64,000 nucleotides of DNA from Streptomyces griseomycini (GCF_014203535.1 NZ_JACHJI010000005.1:186001-250000), one strand, 5' to 3'. Numbered from the stretch's first letter, positions 7,101 to 16,474 are shown. The notes: a model not told the origin generated them from the sequence alone. Translations and numbers: made by a program.

Positions 7101-8302
7101 TGGTGGTCAGGTCCTTCCGTGGTGTTCGTGGTCCGCCCGAGCTGGGTGCCGCGCGCGAAAGCCCCCAGGCGGGACGCGGTCACCTCGCCGGCCGACTCGG
7201 ACGTCTGCTCGTCGATCCCGGGCGCGGGGTCCGGCGGGGGCACCACCGCGATGGGCCCCTGGCGCCGACGGCGCTTGGGCAGCCCGCCGGACGTCTTGCC
7301 CACGACGTGCGAGGGGCCCACCGGCACGGGAGCCAGCCGCTGGGGCGCGGTCTGCTGACCCTCGGACTCCCGGGCCGGCTCGGCGGGCGCCGGCCCGTCG
7401 GCCGACAGGAGGCTTTCCGGCACACGGATCACGGCACGCACTCCGCCGTAGGGGGACACGGAACCGACCGAGACGGCGAAGCCGTAGCGCGCGGCGAGCA
7501 TGCCGCACACGGCGAAGCCGAAGTGGGGCGGGTCGCCGAGGCCGGTGATGTCGACCGGTCCGTCGGCGGAGAGGAGGGCCGCCGCCCGGTCCTTGGTCTC
7601 CTGGTCCATGCCCAGCCCGGCGTCGTCGACGATGAAGCACACGCCCGTGGGGACGGCCTGGATGTTGACCTCGACCGGCGTGCCCGGAGCGCTGTAGGTG
7701 GTCGCGTTGTCCAGCAGCTCGGCCAGGACGACGGCCATCGGCTCGACGGCCTTGCTCGAGACGGAGACGCTGACCTGCGCGTGGATGCTGACCCGGTCGA
7801 AGTCCTTGATCCGTCCCTGCGCGCTGCGGGCCACGTCGTAGACGGTCGCCGCTCCCTCGCGCCGGCCCAGCCATCCGCCGCACAGCACCGAGATGCCCTT
7901 GGCCCGGCGGCTGAACTGGCTGCCGGTGTGGTCCACCGACATCAGGTCGGCCAGCACCTCGGCGTCGTCGCCGTACTTCTTCAGCAGCCCGTCCAGCAGC
8001 AGTTGCTGCTCCTCGGCGAGCGACTGCAGCGTTCCCATGGCCGACTTCAGCACGGCCTTGGTCGACGACTCCGCGTCGGCCCGGACGTCCGCGAGGTCGT
8101 CCTTGTGCCGGGCGTTCAGGGAGGCGATGTGCTCCTGGAGCTGGACGATCCGCCCTTGGGCCTGGCCCAGCCCCGTCTCCAGGTCGTTCTTCGTTCTTCG
8201 GAGCGCCAGGTTGGTTCTCCGTGCCCGCATCACCGCGAACACCGCAGCGACGAGCACCACAAGCAGGACCCACAGCAGTGGGTCCCGGATCAATGACGTC
8301 AT
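7097..8302 (-). CDS. cvnA: Conservon sensor histidine kinase-like membrane protein (CvnA)
   Basis: A 401-residue protein when started at the ATG at 8302. That start places the hydrophobic segment LLWVLLVVLVAAVFAVM at residues 7-23 as a membrane anchor, and it has GAGAG-like purines upstream; an open frame extends 30 codons further but adds only Arg-rich sequence. A helical region of about 100 residues (coiled-coil-like, LEEHIASLN) follows. Then comes a histidine-kinase-type ATPase domain: the N-box ELLDNATTYSAPGTPVEV, and the G1 box VDDAGLGMD. The C-terminal 100 residues are Pro/Ala-rich and disordered. As in other conservon CvnA proteins no conventional phospho-acceptor H-box with a response regulator is evident. 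First gene of a seven-gene operon running to the hairpin at 2123-2160. Confidence 0.9.
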   Translation of the reverse strand: MTSLIRDPLLWVLLVVLVAAVFAVMRARRTNLALRRTKNDLETGLGQAQGRIVQLQEHIASLNARHKDDLADVRADAESSTKAVLKSAMGTLQSLAEEQQLLLDGLLKKYGDDAEVLADLMSVDHTGSQFSRRAKGISVLCGGWLGRREGAATVYDVARSAQGRIKDFDRVSIHAQVSVSVSSKAVEPMAVVLAELLDNATTYSAPGTPVEVNIQAVPTGVCFIVDDAGLGMDQETKDRAAALLSADGPVDITGLGDPPHFGFAVCGMLAARYGFAVSVGSVSPYGGVRAVIRVPESLLSADGPAPAEPARESEGQQTAPQRLAPVPVGPSHVVGKTSGGLPKRRRRQGPIAVVPPPDPAPGIDEQTSESAGEVTASRLGAFARGTQLGRTTNTTEGPDHQ

Positions 8303-8910
8303 GAGACTCTCTTGGAAGTCGCATCGCGCCAGGGGTGCGGAAGGTCCACCGAATCCTGCCGAGGGTCCGTGCCGCCGAACGGCGCGGGCCACGGGCGGAC
8401 CAAGCCTGACTCCTTAGCGATGGGGCTTAGAGACTGTCCCCCGTACGCGTTCATGACGCGCCGCCAGCCTGCTGAACGTGCGATGATCTTATCAGGCGCC
8501 CAGGGGCAACACGCTTGTTTCAGCGACTGGTTGGAGAAGCTCACCAGACCCCCACACCCTGGCGCGCAACCGTGCCGGGAAACACCCGGTTCCGGTGATC
8601 CATCCGGTGAACAGGCGGCGAAGAACAGGGGTGAGGGCGCGCCGCGGGCACGACGGCGGCCCGAGCCGGCCGCGGCGTGCCCGACGCGGGGAGAGCGGTG
8701 CCGGCGGCCGCGCCGACGTCTTCGGCACGATGCGGCTTCCGCCCCGGAAAGAGGACACGCCCTGACCGCATCGGCTGCGACGGTTCTCCCGTACCCCGAC
8801 CAGATCGACCGGAAGGACCGGATCACCGTGACCGCCGTCACCCCATCCCGCTCCGCTCGGCGGCGAGCGGGCCGGCGAACGCCCGACGGACGCACCGCGG
8901 GCGGGACCCC
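8303..8910. other. Divergent intergenic region between the conservon and a winged-helix gene
   Basis: About 600 bases with no coding pattern I can support on either strand. It must contain the conservon promoter on the minus strand, and a locally A/T-richer patch near 8480-8530 (GATCTTATCAGG) is the best place for it. The plus-strand frame that continues from 8677 into the next gene has Arg/Pro-rich composition and no family match, so I regard it as upstream readthrough. Confidence 0.4.
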
Positions 8911-10011
8911 GTGACCGTTCTCGACGCCCGTGCGCTCAACCGGGCCACACTGGCCCGGCAGTTGCTGCTCGAACGCGCCGACCTCCCCGGCGCCGACGCC
9001 GTCGCGCACCTGTGCGGACTGCAGGCACAGGAACCGCAGGAACCGTTCGTCGGGCTCTGGTCGCGGCTGCGCGCCTTCGACCCGGCGGTCCTGTCGGGCC
9101 TGCTGACCGGGCGGCGCGTGGTGCGCACCCACCTCATGCGCCGCACCGTCCACCTCGTCACCGCCGACGACGCCCTGGCCTGGCGCGGCCGCCACGCCAC
9201 CATGCTGCGCCAGAAGGTCCTCGGCGTCTACCGCCGCGAGTTCGACGGGGTGGACCTCGACCGGCTCGCCGCGGCGGGCCGGTCGATGATGGCCGACGGC
9301 GCGCCGCGTACGACGGCCGAGCTCGCGCGGGCCCTCGCCGAGCACTGGCCCCGGCCGGGGCGGCGGGCGCTGGGGGAGATGGTGGTCACCGCCCTCGTCC
9401 CGGTGGTGCAACTGCCACCGCGCGGACTGTGGCGCACGAAGGCCGGGGTGCGCACCGTGCTGCTCTCCTCCTGGCTGGGGCGCGAGATCGACCCGCTGCC
9501 CCCGGACGGGACCGATCCGGTCGGCCGGGCGCTGGTGCGGCGCTACCTGGCCGCGTTCGGCCCCGCCGCCCCGGCCGACCTGCGCGCCTGGTGCGGCCTC
9601 GCCGGACTGCCGGCCGCGATCGCCGCGATGCGCGGGGAACTGGTCGCCTTCCGCGACGAACGAGGCCGGGAACTGCTGGACCTGCCCGACGCGCCGCGTC
9701 CCGATCCCGGCACACCCGCCCCGGTGCGGTTCCTGCCGGCGTTCGACAACGCGATCCTCGGCTACCACGACCGCGGCCGGATCGTCGACGACGCCCACCG
9801 CGGTCTGTCGGTCGCCGGCGAGCGCGCCGTCCTGGTCGACGGCCGGGTCGCCGCGACCTGGACCGTCGACGCCGGTACCGTGACGGTCACCCCGCTGCGC
9901 CGCTTCTCCCGGGCCGACCGCGCCGCCGTCGCCGAGGAGGGGCGGGCACTGGCGTCGTTCCTCTCCGACGGCGACAGCCGTCGCGTCCGGATCGCCGCCT
10001 CACCCCGCTGA
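8911..10011 (+). CDS. Winged helix DNA-binding domain protein (HTH_42 family)
   Basis: A 366-residue protein starting at GTG 8911. Its motifs match the family of winged-helix proteins (YcaQ/AlkX-like, PF06224): LDARALNRATLARQLLLERA at the start, then VAHLCGLQAQEPQEPFVGLW, then VVRTHLMRRTVHLVTADDA. The C-terminal half has LRAWCGLAGLPAAI and PAFDNAILGYHDRGRIV. Related proteins include DNA glycosylases that act on interstrand crosslinks and alkylated bases, but many actinobacterial paralogues are uncharacterised and I cannot tell which this is. The frame is open a further 78 codons upstream, but that part has no homology, and the family begins with the L-x-x-R-x-L-N motif present just after this GTG. 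It converges with the YceI gene, leaving 49 bases between them. Confidence 0.8.
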   Translation: MTVLDARALNRATLARQLLLERADLPGADAVAHLCGLQAQEPQEPFVGLWSRLRAFDPAVLSGLLTGRRVVRTHLMRRTVHLVTADDALAWRGRHATMLRQKVLGVYRREFDGVDLDRLAAAGRSMMADGAPRTTAELARALAEHWPRPGRRALGEMVVTALVPVVQLPPRGLWRTKAGVRTVLLSSWLGREIDPLPPDGTDPVGRALVRRYLAAFGPAAPADLRAWCGLAGLPAAIAAMRGELVAFRDERGRELLDLPDAPRPDPGTPAPVRFLPAFDNAILGYHDRGRIVDDAHRGLSVAGERAVLVDGRVAATWTVDAGTVTVTPLRRFSRADRAAVAEEGRALASFLSDGDSRRVRIAASPR

Positions 10012-10060
10012 GCGGCACACCTGCGCGGCCCCTCCGGGCGACGACCCCGGGCCCGTTCGC

Positions 10061-10975
10061 CTACTCCGGGGGCGTGGGCGTGTCGTGGGTGCGGTACATC
10101 GCCTGCACGTCCAGCTCCAGCTGGACGGTGGGGCCGACGACCGCGATGCCGCGGGCCAGCATCGAGCGCCAGTTGAGCGTGAAGTCCTCGCGGTGCAGTT
10201 CCGCCTTCGCCAGTGCGGCGCAGCGCAGTTCCTGCCCGTAACCGCCGTTCACCGTCCCGAGGTAGGTGGTGTCGAGGCCGACGGAGCGGCTGGTGCCGTG
10301 CATGGTGAGCGTGCCGTGCAGGGTCCACTTGGAGCCGCCGCGGTAGACGAAGCGCGTACTGACGAAGTCGATGTACGGGTAGCGCTCGACGTCCAGGAAG
10401 TCGGCGGAACGCAGGTGGTTGTCACGGGTCTTGTTGCCCGTGGCGATGCTGGAGGCGTCGATGCGCACCGAGACCTGGGAGTCGGCCATGTCCGGCGCGA
10501 CGCGGATGCCGCCCTCGAAGCGGGTGAAGCGGCCGTGGACATGGGCCATGCCCACGTGCTTGGCGATGAAGCGGATCGCGGTGTGCGGCGGGTCGAACAA
10601 CCAGGTTCCGGACGGCGGGAGTTCCAGCTGACGGGCGGACTCCAGCGTGATGCGGGTCGGGGGGAGGGCCGCACCGGCGGTTATGTCGACGGTCTCGCGG
10701 GCGGGTGACAGACCCTCGGCCACGGTCATCACGCTGTAGGTGCCCGGGGGGAGCGTCGCCATGAAGAGGCCGTACGGGTCGGTGGTGCCGTGGGCCACGA
10801 CCCGGTGGCTGTCCAGCGCGGTCACCGTGACCTCGACTCCGCCCACGGGCTGCCCCGTGAAGTCGACGACCTCGCAACCGAACGCACCGGCGCCGGACGG
10901 CAGGGGGACCGTCAGGCCGGGCGCGGCGTCGGAGGCGCTGCGGGACAGCCTGCGTCGGAGCACTCCGAGGACCAT
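10061..10975 (-). CDS. YceI-domain protein with N-terminal carboxypeptidase-regulatory-like domain
   Basis: A 304-residue protein with two parts. Residues about 35-110 form a transthyretin-like, carboxypeptidase-regulatory-type beta domain (GCEVVDFTGQPVGGVEVTV, then DPYGLFMATLPPGTYSVMTV). Residues about 125-300 form the YceI lipocalin-like domain: TWLFDPPHTAIRFIAKHVGM, then GRFTRFEGGI, then NHLRSADFLDVERYPYIDF and a TLTMHGTSRSVGL strand. YceI proteins bind polyisoprenoid or other amphipathic ligands. The fusion with a carboxypeptidase-regulatory domain is common in Streptomyces. No signal peptide is evident, only a basic N-terminus (VLGVLRRRLSRS). The ATG at 10975 has GAAAGGTG just upstream; a GTG seven codons earlier would place that site inside the gene. 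Confidence 0.85.
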   Translation of the reverse strand: MVLGVLRRRLSRSASDAAPGLTVPLPSGAGAFGCEVVDFTGQPVGGVEVTVTALDSHRVVAHGTTDPYGLFMATLPPGTYSVMTVAEGLSPARETVDITAGAALPPTRITLESARQLELPPSGTWLFDPPHTAIRFIAKHVGMAHVHGRFTRFEGGIRVAPDMADSQVSVRIDASSIATGNKTRDNHLRSADFLDVERYPYIDFVSTRFVYRGGSKWTLHGTLTMHGTSRSVGLDTTYLGTVNGGYGQELRCAALAKAELHREDFTLNWRSMLARGIAVVGPTVQLELDVQAMYRTHDTPTPPE

Positions 10976-11983
10976 GGCGTTCACCTTTCTTGACACGTGT
11001 CACCATCGCGGACCCGCCCGCCGGCCGTGTTCGCGGTCGCCAAGAACCACCGGAAACGGAAAGCGGGCTCGAGGGGCGCGGTTCGTCGACGATCATAGAG
11101 GCGTCGGTGCGGAGCGTTTGCTCCCGGTGTCGGATCAGGTGTGATGCCTTCCCCGGTGGTCCCGCCCCCGTGGCCCGGCGTGTTCACCGGTTGCGACGCC
11201 GCGGCCGACCTCGATGCTTTGCGTGAATGCTGCGGCAAAGAACACCTGAAGTTTCACAACATTCCCGCACGGCCCCCACTCCCGGGGCGCCGTGGCCGTG
11301 GCCGTGGCCCGGAAGGGGCGGGCACCAGCCCTCTTCCCTCTCGTCCTCGGCGAAGTCACCGACCCCGTCGACGACTTCGCCGCGCCCGTCGTGGTCGTAC
11401 CCCGTGTCCGTACGCGGACGGGGGTCCGTGCGTCCCCCGGTGCCCGGCCGACGGCAGGATCCGTCCGTCGGCCGGGACGCCCCGGTCCCGGAGCTCCGCC
11501 CCGAGGCGGGACACGGTGGAGCGGGCCGGCGCGTCGCGCCCCTCGGAGAAGAGGCCGCCTCGCCCGCTGGCCTCCCGGGCGGGCGGCGGAGTGGCGGGCG
11601 GGGCGGTCGAGCGCACGGCCGAGTTCCCGGTCCGCACGGCGATGTCGGCCACGGGCCCGGGGGCGGTGTTCCCCCGGCGTCGCGGCTCCCCGCGCTCGTC
11701 GGGACCACCCTCACGACCACATCGAGGAGGCGGCCGGCCCGTGGTGCGGGCGAGGGACGACCGCCGAGCCGCGCCGGCGAAGCACCGGCCGCCCCCCTCG
11801 ACGAGAGGCGCCGCGGCACCGTGCCGCGGCGTCCGACGCCGCCGACCCGGCCGCGTCCCGTGCCCACCGGTGCCCGGGCGGGGCGTCGAGGAGGAAGGCC
11901 TCCTCGTCGTGCCTCGTCGTGCGCCGGGGCCCGGGCCTCGTGCCGTCGCTGGAGGGCGATGACGCCCGCGGGCCCGCCCGCGT
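10976..11983. other. 1-kb region without a supportable gene
   Basis: No reading frame here has a recognisable family pattern on either strand; all six frames are Arg/Pro/Gly-rich. A conspicuous lower-GC patch at about 11215-11270 (CAAAGAACACCTGAAGTTTC) could be a promoter or the edge of an old gene. The 11400-11980 part is exceptionally GC-rich and full of short inverted repeats. Given the decayed genes elsewhere in the window, this may be an eroded locus, but I cannot name the ancestor. Confidence 0.35.
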
Positions 11984-12391
11984 TCAGTCGATGACCGCCG
12001 TGGCCTCGACCTCGACCAGGTGCTCGGGCACGTCCAGCGCCGCGACGCCCAGCAGCGTGCCCGGGGCGGCCGGGGTCACGCCCAGCTTCGCCGCCGCCCG
12101 GGCGATGCCCTCCAGGAGCAGGGGCATCTTGTCCGGGGTCCAGTCGACGACGTGGACGGTCAGCTTCGCCACGTCGTCGAAGGAGCCGCCGGCCCCGGCC
12201 AGGGCGGCGCCGACGTTGAGGTAGCACTGCTCCACCTGGGCGGCGAGATCCCCTTCGCCGACCGTGACCCCGTCGGCGTCCCAGGAGACCTGTCCGGCGA
12301 CGAAGACCAGTTTCGACCCGGTCGCGATCGACACCTGGTGATACGCGTCGATCTCCGGCAATCCACTGGGATTCACCAGGGTGATGGCCAT
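11984..12391 (-). CDS. RidA family (YjgF/YER057c/UK114) protein
   Basis: A 135-residue RidA-fold protein. It starts MAITLVNPSGLPEIDAYHQV, has VFVAGQVSWDADGVTVGEGD in the middle and ends with ALDVPEHLVEVEATAVI. RidA proteins are trimeric and hydrolyse reactive 2-aminoacrylate/imine intermediates. The Arg that contacts the carboxylate in true RidA (usually in 'x-R-x-C' near residue 105) is not evident, so this belongs to one of the divergent subfamilies whose substrates are unknown. It is divergently oriented to the HxlR regulator pseudogene at 12539, which probably once regulated it. Confidence 0.85.
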   Translation of the reverse strand: MAITLVNPSGLPEIDAYHQVSIATGSKLVFVAGQVSWDADGVTVGEGDLAAQVEQCYLNVGAALAGAGGSFDDVAKLTVHVVDWTPDKMPLLLEGIARAAAKLGVTPAAPGTLLGVAALDVPEHLVEVEATAVID

Positions 12392-12538
12392 ACCGTCCTG
12401 CCTCCTTGCCGTGAGAGCCCGAGGGTCCGCCCGGTGCGCACCCGATCCGTACGTGCTCTCTCGTGGTTACTCGGGAACCGTAGGAGAGTGGCGGCTGACA
12501 TGGAAGAACGCACTTTCCGGTGACTGGGGAACCTGAGG

Positions 12539-12917
12539 GTGACCAAGCAGTCCAAGGGCTCGCCCGAGGACGCGGACCTGAGGCGCGCGGACTCGCCGGC
12601 GCGGGAGACCCTCCCGGACGTCGCCGGCAGGTGGGCGCTCCCGATCACCGAGGCACCGGGCGAGCGCACCCCGCGCTCCAGCGAGCTGCGGGGCGAGGCC
12701 GGGGGCACCGGCCACGAGGTGCTCCCCCGGAACCTGAGCGCGCTGGAGCGCGACGGCCCGGTCGACCGGAAGGAGCACCCCACCGTGCCGCCGCGGGCCG
12801 GGCACACCCCCACCGAACCGGGCCGGGCCCTGCGGGAGACGGTGCGCACGATGTGCGACCGGACCCACCGGTTGCCTCGCGCACGTCGGGGCGTCCCGCC
12901 GCCGCTTCGGCACCTGA
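12539..12917 (+). pseudogene. Decayed HxlR-family transcriptional regulator
   Basis: The frame from GTG 12539 reads as an HxlR winged-helix regulator: SKGSPEDADLRRADS, then SSELRGEAGG, ALERDGPVDRKEHPTVPPR, and TEPGRALRETVRTMCDRTHR. Many hydrophobic core positions are wrong for the family: ALPITEAPGERTPRSSELR stands where ALLIIEALGERTLRFSELR is expected, and DGPVDRKEHP where DGLVDRKVHP is expected. At about 12872-12874 the frame slips by one base; after it, another frame gives LAHVGASRRRFGT and a TGA at 12915-12917, the normal HxlR C-terminus. I infer a regulator inactivated by one indel and many substitutions, most of which look like A-to-G or T-to-C changes. It is divergent to the RidA gene. 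Confidence 0.75.
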
Positions 12918-13063
12918 CGGCTGAGACGCCCGGACCCGGAACCCCGGGCCACCGGACCTCACACGGCCCCGGCCCGCGCTGTGAGAGTGGCCCGGTTCAC
13001 ATGGCGTACCGGACGTGCCGCCGACACGATGGTCTTCGTCACCGCCGGCTGAAGGGATCACGA

Positions 13064-16000
13064 ATGTTCCGCAAGGTGCTGGTCGCCAACCGCGGGGAGA
13101 TTGCGATCCGGGCGTTCCGCGCGAGCTACGAGCTGGGCGCCCGTACCGTCGCGGTCTTCCCGCACGAGGACCGCAACTCGCTGCACCGCCTGAAGGCCGA
13201 CGAGGCCTACGAGATCGGCGAGCCGGGACATCCGGTGCGGGCCTATCTCTCCGTCGAGGAGATCGTCCGCGCCGCGCGCCGCGCGGGCGCCGACGCGGTC
13301 TACCCGGGCTACGGATTCCTGTCCGAGAATCCCGAGCTGGCCCGCGCGTGCGAAGAGGCGGGCATCACGTTCGTCGGACCGAACGCCGGCATCCTGGAGC
13401 TGACCGGGAACAAGGCGCGCGCCGTGGCCGCCGCCCGGGAGGCGGGCGTGCCGGTCCTGGGCTCCTCGGCGCCCTCCACCGACGTGGACGAACTCGTCCG
13501 CGCCGCCGACGACATCGGCTTCCCCGTGTTCGTCAAGGCGGTCGCGGGCGGCGGCGGCCGCGGGATGCGCCGTGTCGAGGACCCCGCCCAGCTGAGGGAG
13601 GCCGTCGAGGCGGCGTCCCGGGAGGCGGCGTCCGCGTTCGGCGACCCCACCGTCTTCCTGGAGAAGGCCGTCGTCGAACCCCGCCACATCGAGGTGCAGA
13701 TCCTCGCCGACGGGAACGGCGACGTCATTCACCTGTTCGAGCGGGACTGCTCGGTGCAGCGCCGCCACCAGAAGGTGATCGAGCTCGCGCCCGCACCGAA
13801 CCTCGGCCCGGCGCTGCGCGAGCGGATCTGCGCCGACGCCGTGCGGTTCGCCCGCCGGATCGGCTACCGCAACGCCGGCACCGTGGAGTTCCTCCTCGAC
13901 CGCGACGGCAACCACGTCTTCATCGAGATGAACCCGCGCATCCAGGTCGAGCACACGGTGACCGAGGAGGTCACCGACGTCGACCTGGTGCAGGCGCAGC
14001 TGCGCATCGCCGCCGGCGAGACGCTCGCCGACCTCGGTCTCGCCCAGGAGACCGTCACCCTGCGGGGCGCCGCGCTGCAGTGCCGCATCACCACCGAGGA
14101 CCCGGCCAACGGCTTCCGTCCGGACACCGGCCGGATCAGCGCCTACCGCTCGCCCGGCGGCTCCGGCATCCGCCTGGACGGCGGCACCACCCACGCCGGT
14201 ACCGAGATCAGCGCGCACTTCGACTCCATGCTGGTCAAACTGACCTGCCGGGGACGGGACTTCACCACCGCGGTGGGCCGTGCCCGGCGCGCGGTGGCCG
14301 AGTTCCGCATCCGCGGCGTGGCCACGAACATCCCGTTCCTGCAGGCGGTGCTGGACGACCCGGACTTCCAGGCCGGGCACGTCACGACGTCGTTCATCGA
14401 GCAGCGCCCGCAGCTGCTCACCGCACGCCACTCCGCCGACCGCGGCACGAAGCTGCTGACCTACCTCGCCGACGTCACGGTGAACAAGCCGCACGGCGAG
14501 CGGCCCGAGCTGGTCGACCCGCTGACCAAGCTGCCGCCGCTGCCCGCCGGCGAACCGCCGGCCGGCTCCCGGCAGCGGCTCGCCGAACTCGGCCCGGAGG
14601 GCTTCGCCCGCTGGCTGCGCGCCTCCCCGACCCTCGGCGTCACCGACACCACCTTCCGCGACGCCCACCAGTCGCTGCTGGCCACCCGGGTCCGCACCAA
14701 GGACCTGCTCGCCGTCGCCCCGGTGGTGGCCCGCACCCTGCCCGAGCTCCTCTCCCTGGAGTGCTGGGGCGGCGCCACGTACGACGTCGCCCTGCGCTTC
14801 CTCGCCGAGGACCCGTGGGAGCGCCTGGCCGCCCTGCGGGAGGCCGTGCCGAACATCTGCCTGCAGATGCTGCTGCGCGGCCGCAACACCGTCGGCTACA
14901 CCCCGTACCCGACGGAGGTGACCGACGCCTTCGTCCAGGAGGCGGCGGCCACCGGCATCGACGTCTTCCGCATCTTCGACGCGCTGAACGACGTCTCCCA
15001 GATGCGGCCCGCCATCGACGCCGTACGCGAGACCGGCACGGCCGTCGCCGAGGTGGCCCTGTGCTACACCGCCGACCTGTCCGACCCCTCCGAGCGGCTC
15101 TACACCCTCGACTACTACCTGCGCCTGGCCGAGCAGATCGTCGAGGCGGGCGCCCACGTCCTGGCCGTCAAGGACATGGCCGGCCTGCTGCGGGCCCCCG
15201 CGGCGGCGACGCTGGTGTCGGCCCTGCGCCGGGAGTTCGACCTGCCGGTCCACCTGCACACCCACGACACCGCCGGCGGTCAGCTCGCCACCTACCTCGC
15301 GGCGGTCCGGGCCGGGGCGGACGCGGTCGACGGAGCGGTGGCCTCCATGGCGGGCACCACCTCGCAGCCGTCCCTGTCGGCGATCGTCGCCGCGACCGAC
15401 CACTCGGAGCGGCCCACCGGCCTGGACCTGCGGGCCGTCGGCGACCTGGAGCCCTACTGGGAGAGCGTCCGCAAGGTCTACGCCCCCTTCGAGGCCGGCC
15501 TGGCCTCACCGACCGGCCGCGTCTACCACCACGAGATCCCCGGCGGGCAGCTCTCCAACCTGCGCACCCAGGCCATCGCGCTCGGCCTCGGCGACCGCTT
15601 CGAGGAGATCGAGGCGATGTACGCCGCCGCCGACCGGATGCTCGGCCGCCTGGTGAAGGTCACCCCCTCGTCGAAGGTGGTCGGCGACCTGGCCCTCCAC
15701 CTGGTGGGCGCGGGCGTCTCCCCGCAGGACTTCGAGGCGGAGCCCGACCGGTTCGACATCCCCGACTCCGTCATCGGCTTCCTGCGCGGCGAGTTGGGCA
15801 CCCCGCCCGGCGGCTGGCCCGAGCCGTTCCGGAGCAAGGCGCTGCGGGGCCGCGCCGAACCCAAGCCCGTGCGGGAACTGACCGCCGACGACCGCGCCGG
15901 GCTGGCGAAGGACCGCAGGGCGACCCTCAACCGGCTGCTGTTCCCCGGACCGACGCGCGAGTTCGAGACCCACCGGCAGTCCTTCGGCGACACCAGCGTC

Positions 16001-16438
16001 CTGGACAGCAAGGACTTCTTCTACGGGCTGCGCCCCGGCAAGGAGTACAGCGTCGACCTCGACCCCGGCGTGCGGCTGCTCATCGAACTCCAGGCCGTGG
16101 GCGACGCCGACGAGCGCGGCATGCGCACCGTGATGTCCACCCTGAACGGTCAGCTGCGGCCGATCCAGGTCCGCGACCGGGCGGCGGCCTCCGACGTGCC
16201 CGTCACGGAGAAGGCCGACCGGACCAATGCCGGCCACGTCGCGGCGCCCTTCGCCGGTGTGGTGACCCTCGCGGTCGCCGAGGGCGACGAGGTGGCGGCC
16301 GGGGACACGGTGGCCACCATCGAGGCGATGAAGATGGAAGCCGCGATCACCGCACCGAAGTCCGGCACGGTCGCCAGGCTGGCCATCAACCGCATCCAGC
16401 AGGTGGAGGGCGGCGATCTCCTCGTGGAACTCGCCTGA
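13064..16438 (+). CDS. pyc: Pyruvate carboxylase
   Basis: A 1124-residue biotin-dependent pyruvate carboxylase, the normal size for this multidomain enzyme. Residues 1-450 form the biotin carboxylase domain (KVLVANRGEIAIRAFRA, glycine-rich ATP-grasp loop VAGGGGRGMR, EMNPRIQVEHTVTEEV). Residues about 530-810 form the carboxyltransferase barrel (TFRDAHQSLLATRVRT, ECWGGATYDVALRFL, KDMAGLLRAPAA, HTHDTAGG). The conserved PC tail and a biotinyl domain follow, with the biotin-accepting Lys near 1090 in EAMKMEAA. It converts pyruvate and bicarbonate to oxaloacetate with ATP, replenishing the TCA cycle. The ATG at 13064 is preceded by GAAGGGA, correctly spaced; the open frame upstream of it is the HxlR pseudogene. 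A hairpin follows the stop at 16447-16474. Confidence 0.97.
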   Translation: MFRKVLVANRGEIAIRAFRASYELGARTVAVFPHEDRNSLHRLKADEAYEIGEPGHPVRAYLSVEEIVRAARRAGADAVYPGYGFLSENPELARACEEAGITFVGPNAGILELTGNKARAVAAAREAGVPVLGSSAPSTDVDELVRAADDIGFPVFVKAVAGGGGRGMRRVEDPAQLREAVEAASREAASAFGDPTVFLEKAVVEPRHIEVQILADGNGDVIHLFERDCSVQRRHQKVIELAPAPNLGPALRERICADAVRFARRIGYRNAGTVEFLLDRDGNHVFIEMNPRIQVEHTVTEEVTDVDLVQAQLRIAAGETLADLGLAQETVTLRGAALQCRITTEDPANGFRPDTGRISAYRSPGGSGIRLDGGTTHAGTEISAHFDSMLVKLTCRGRDFTTAVGRARRAVAEFRIRGVATNIPFLQAVLDDPDFQAGHVTTSFIEQRPQLLTARHSADRGTKLLTYLADVTVNKPHGERPELVDPLTKLPPLPAGEPPAGSRQRLAELGPEGFARWLRASPTLGVTDTTFRDAHQSLLATRVRTKDLLAVAPVVARTLPELLSLECWGGATYDVALRFLAEDPWERLAALREAVPNICLQMLLRGRNTVGYTPYPTEVTDAFVQEAAATGIDVFRIFDALNDVSQMRPAIDAVRETGTAVAEVALCYTADLSDPSERLYTLDYYLRLAEQIVEAGAHVLAVKDMAGLLRAPAAATLVSALRREFDLPVHLHTHDTAGGQLATYLAAVRAGADAVDGAVASMAGTTSQPSLSAIVAATDHSERPTGLDLRAVGDLEPYWESVRKVYAPFEAGLASPTGRVYHHEIPGGQLSNLRTQAIALGLGDRFEEIEAMYAAADRMLGRLVKVTPSSKVVGDLALHLVGAGVSPQDFEAEPDRFDIPDSVIGFLRGELGTPPGGWPEPFRSKALRGRAEPKPVRELTADDRAGLAKDRRATLNRLLFPGPTREFETHRQSFGDTSVLDSKDFFYGLRPGKEYSVDLDPGVRLLIELQAVGDADERGMRTVMSTLNGQLRPIQVRDRAAASDVPVTEKADRTNAGHVAAPFAGVVTLAVAEGDEVAAGDTVATIEAMKMEAAITAPKSGTVARLAINRIQQVEGGDLLVELA

Positions 16439-16446
16439 CCCCTCGA

Positions 16447-16474
16447 CCGGGCGCGCACCGCGGCGCGCGCCCGG
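16447..16474 (+). terminator. Terminator after pyruvate carboxylase
   Basis: CCGGGCGCGC pairs perfectly with GCGCGCCCGG across an 8-base loop, starting 8 bases after the pyc stop codon. Confidence 0.6.

Noticed and set aside
12473..13063. N-terminal extension of pyruvate carboxylase from 12539
   Set aside because: The extra 175 residues belong to the decayed HxlR gene; the family start KVLVANRGEIAIRAF directly follows a good ribosome site and ATG at 13064.
13058..15403. Minus-strand open frame of 781 codons inside pyruvate carboxylase
   Set aside because: The opposite strand encodes an unmistakable pyruvate carboxylase. The antisense frame is Gly/Val/Asp/Arg-rich with no motifs.
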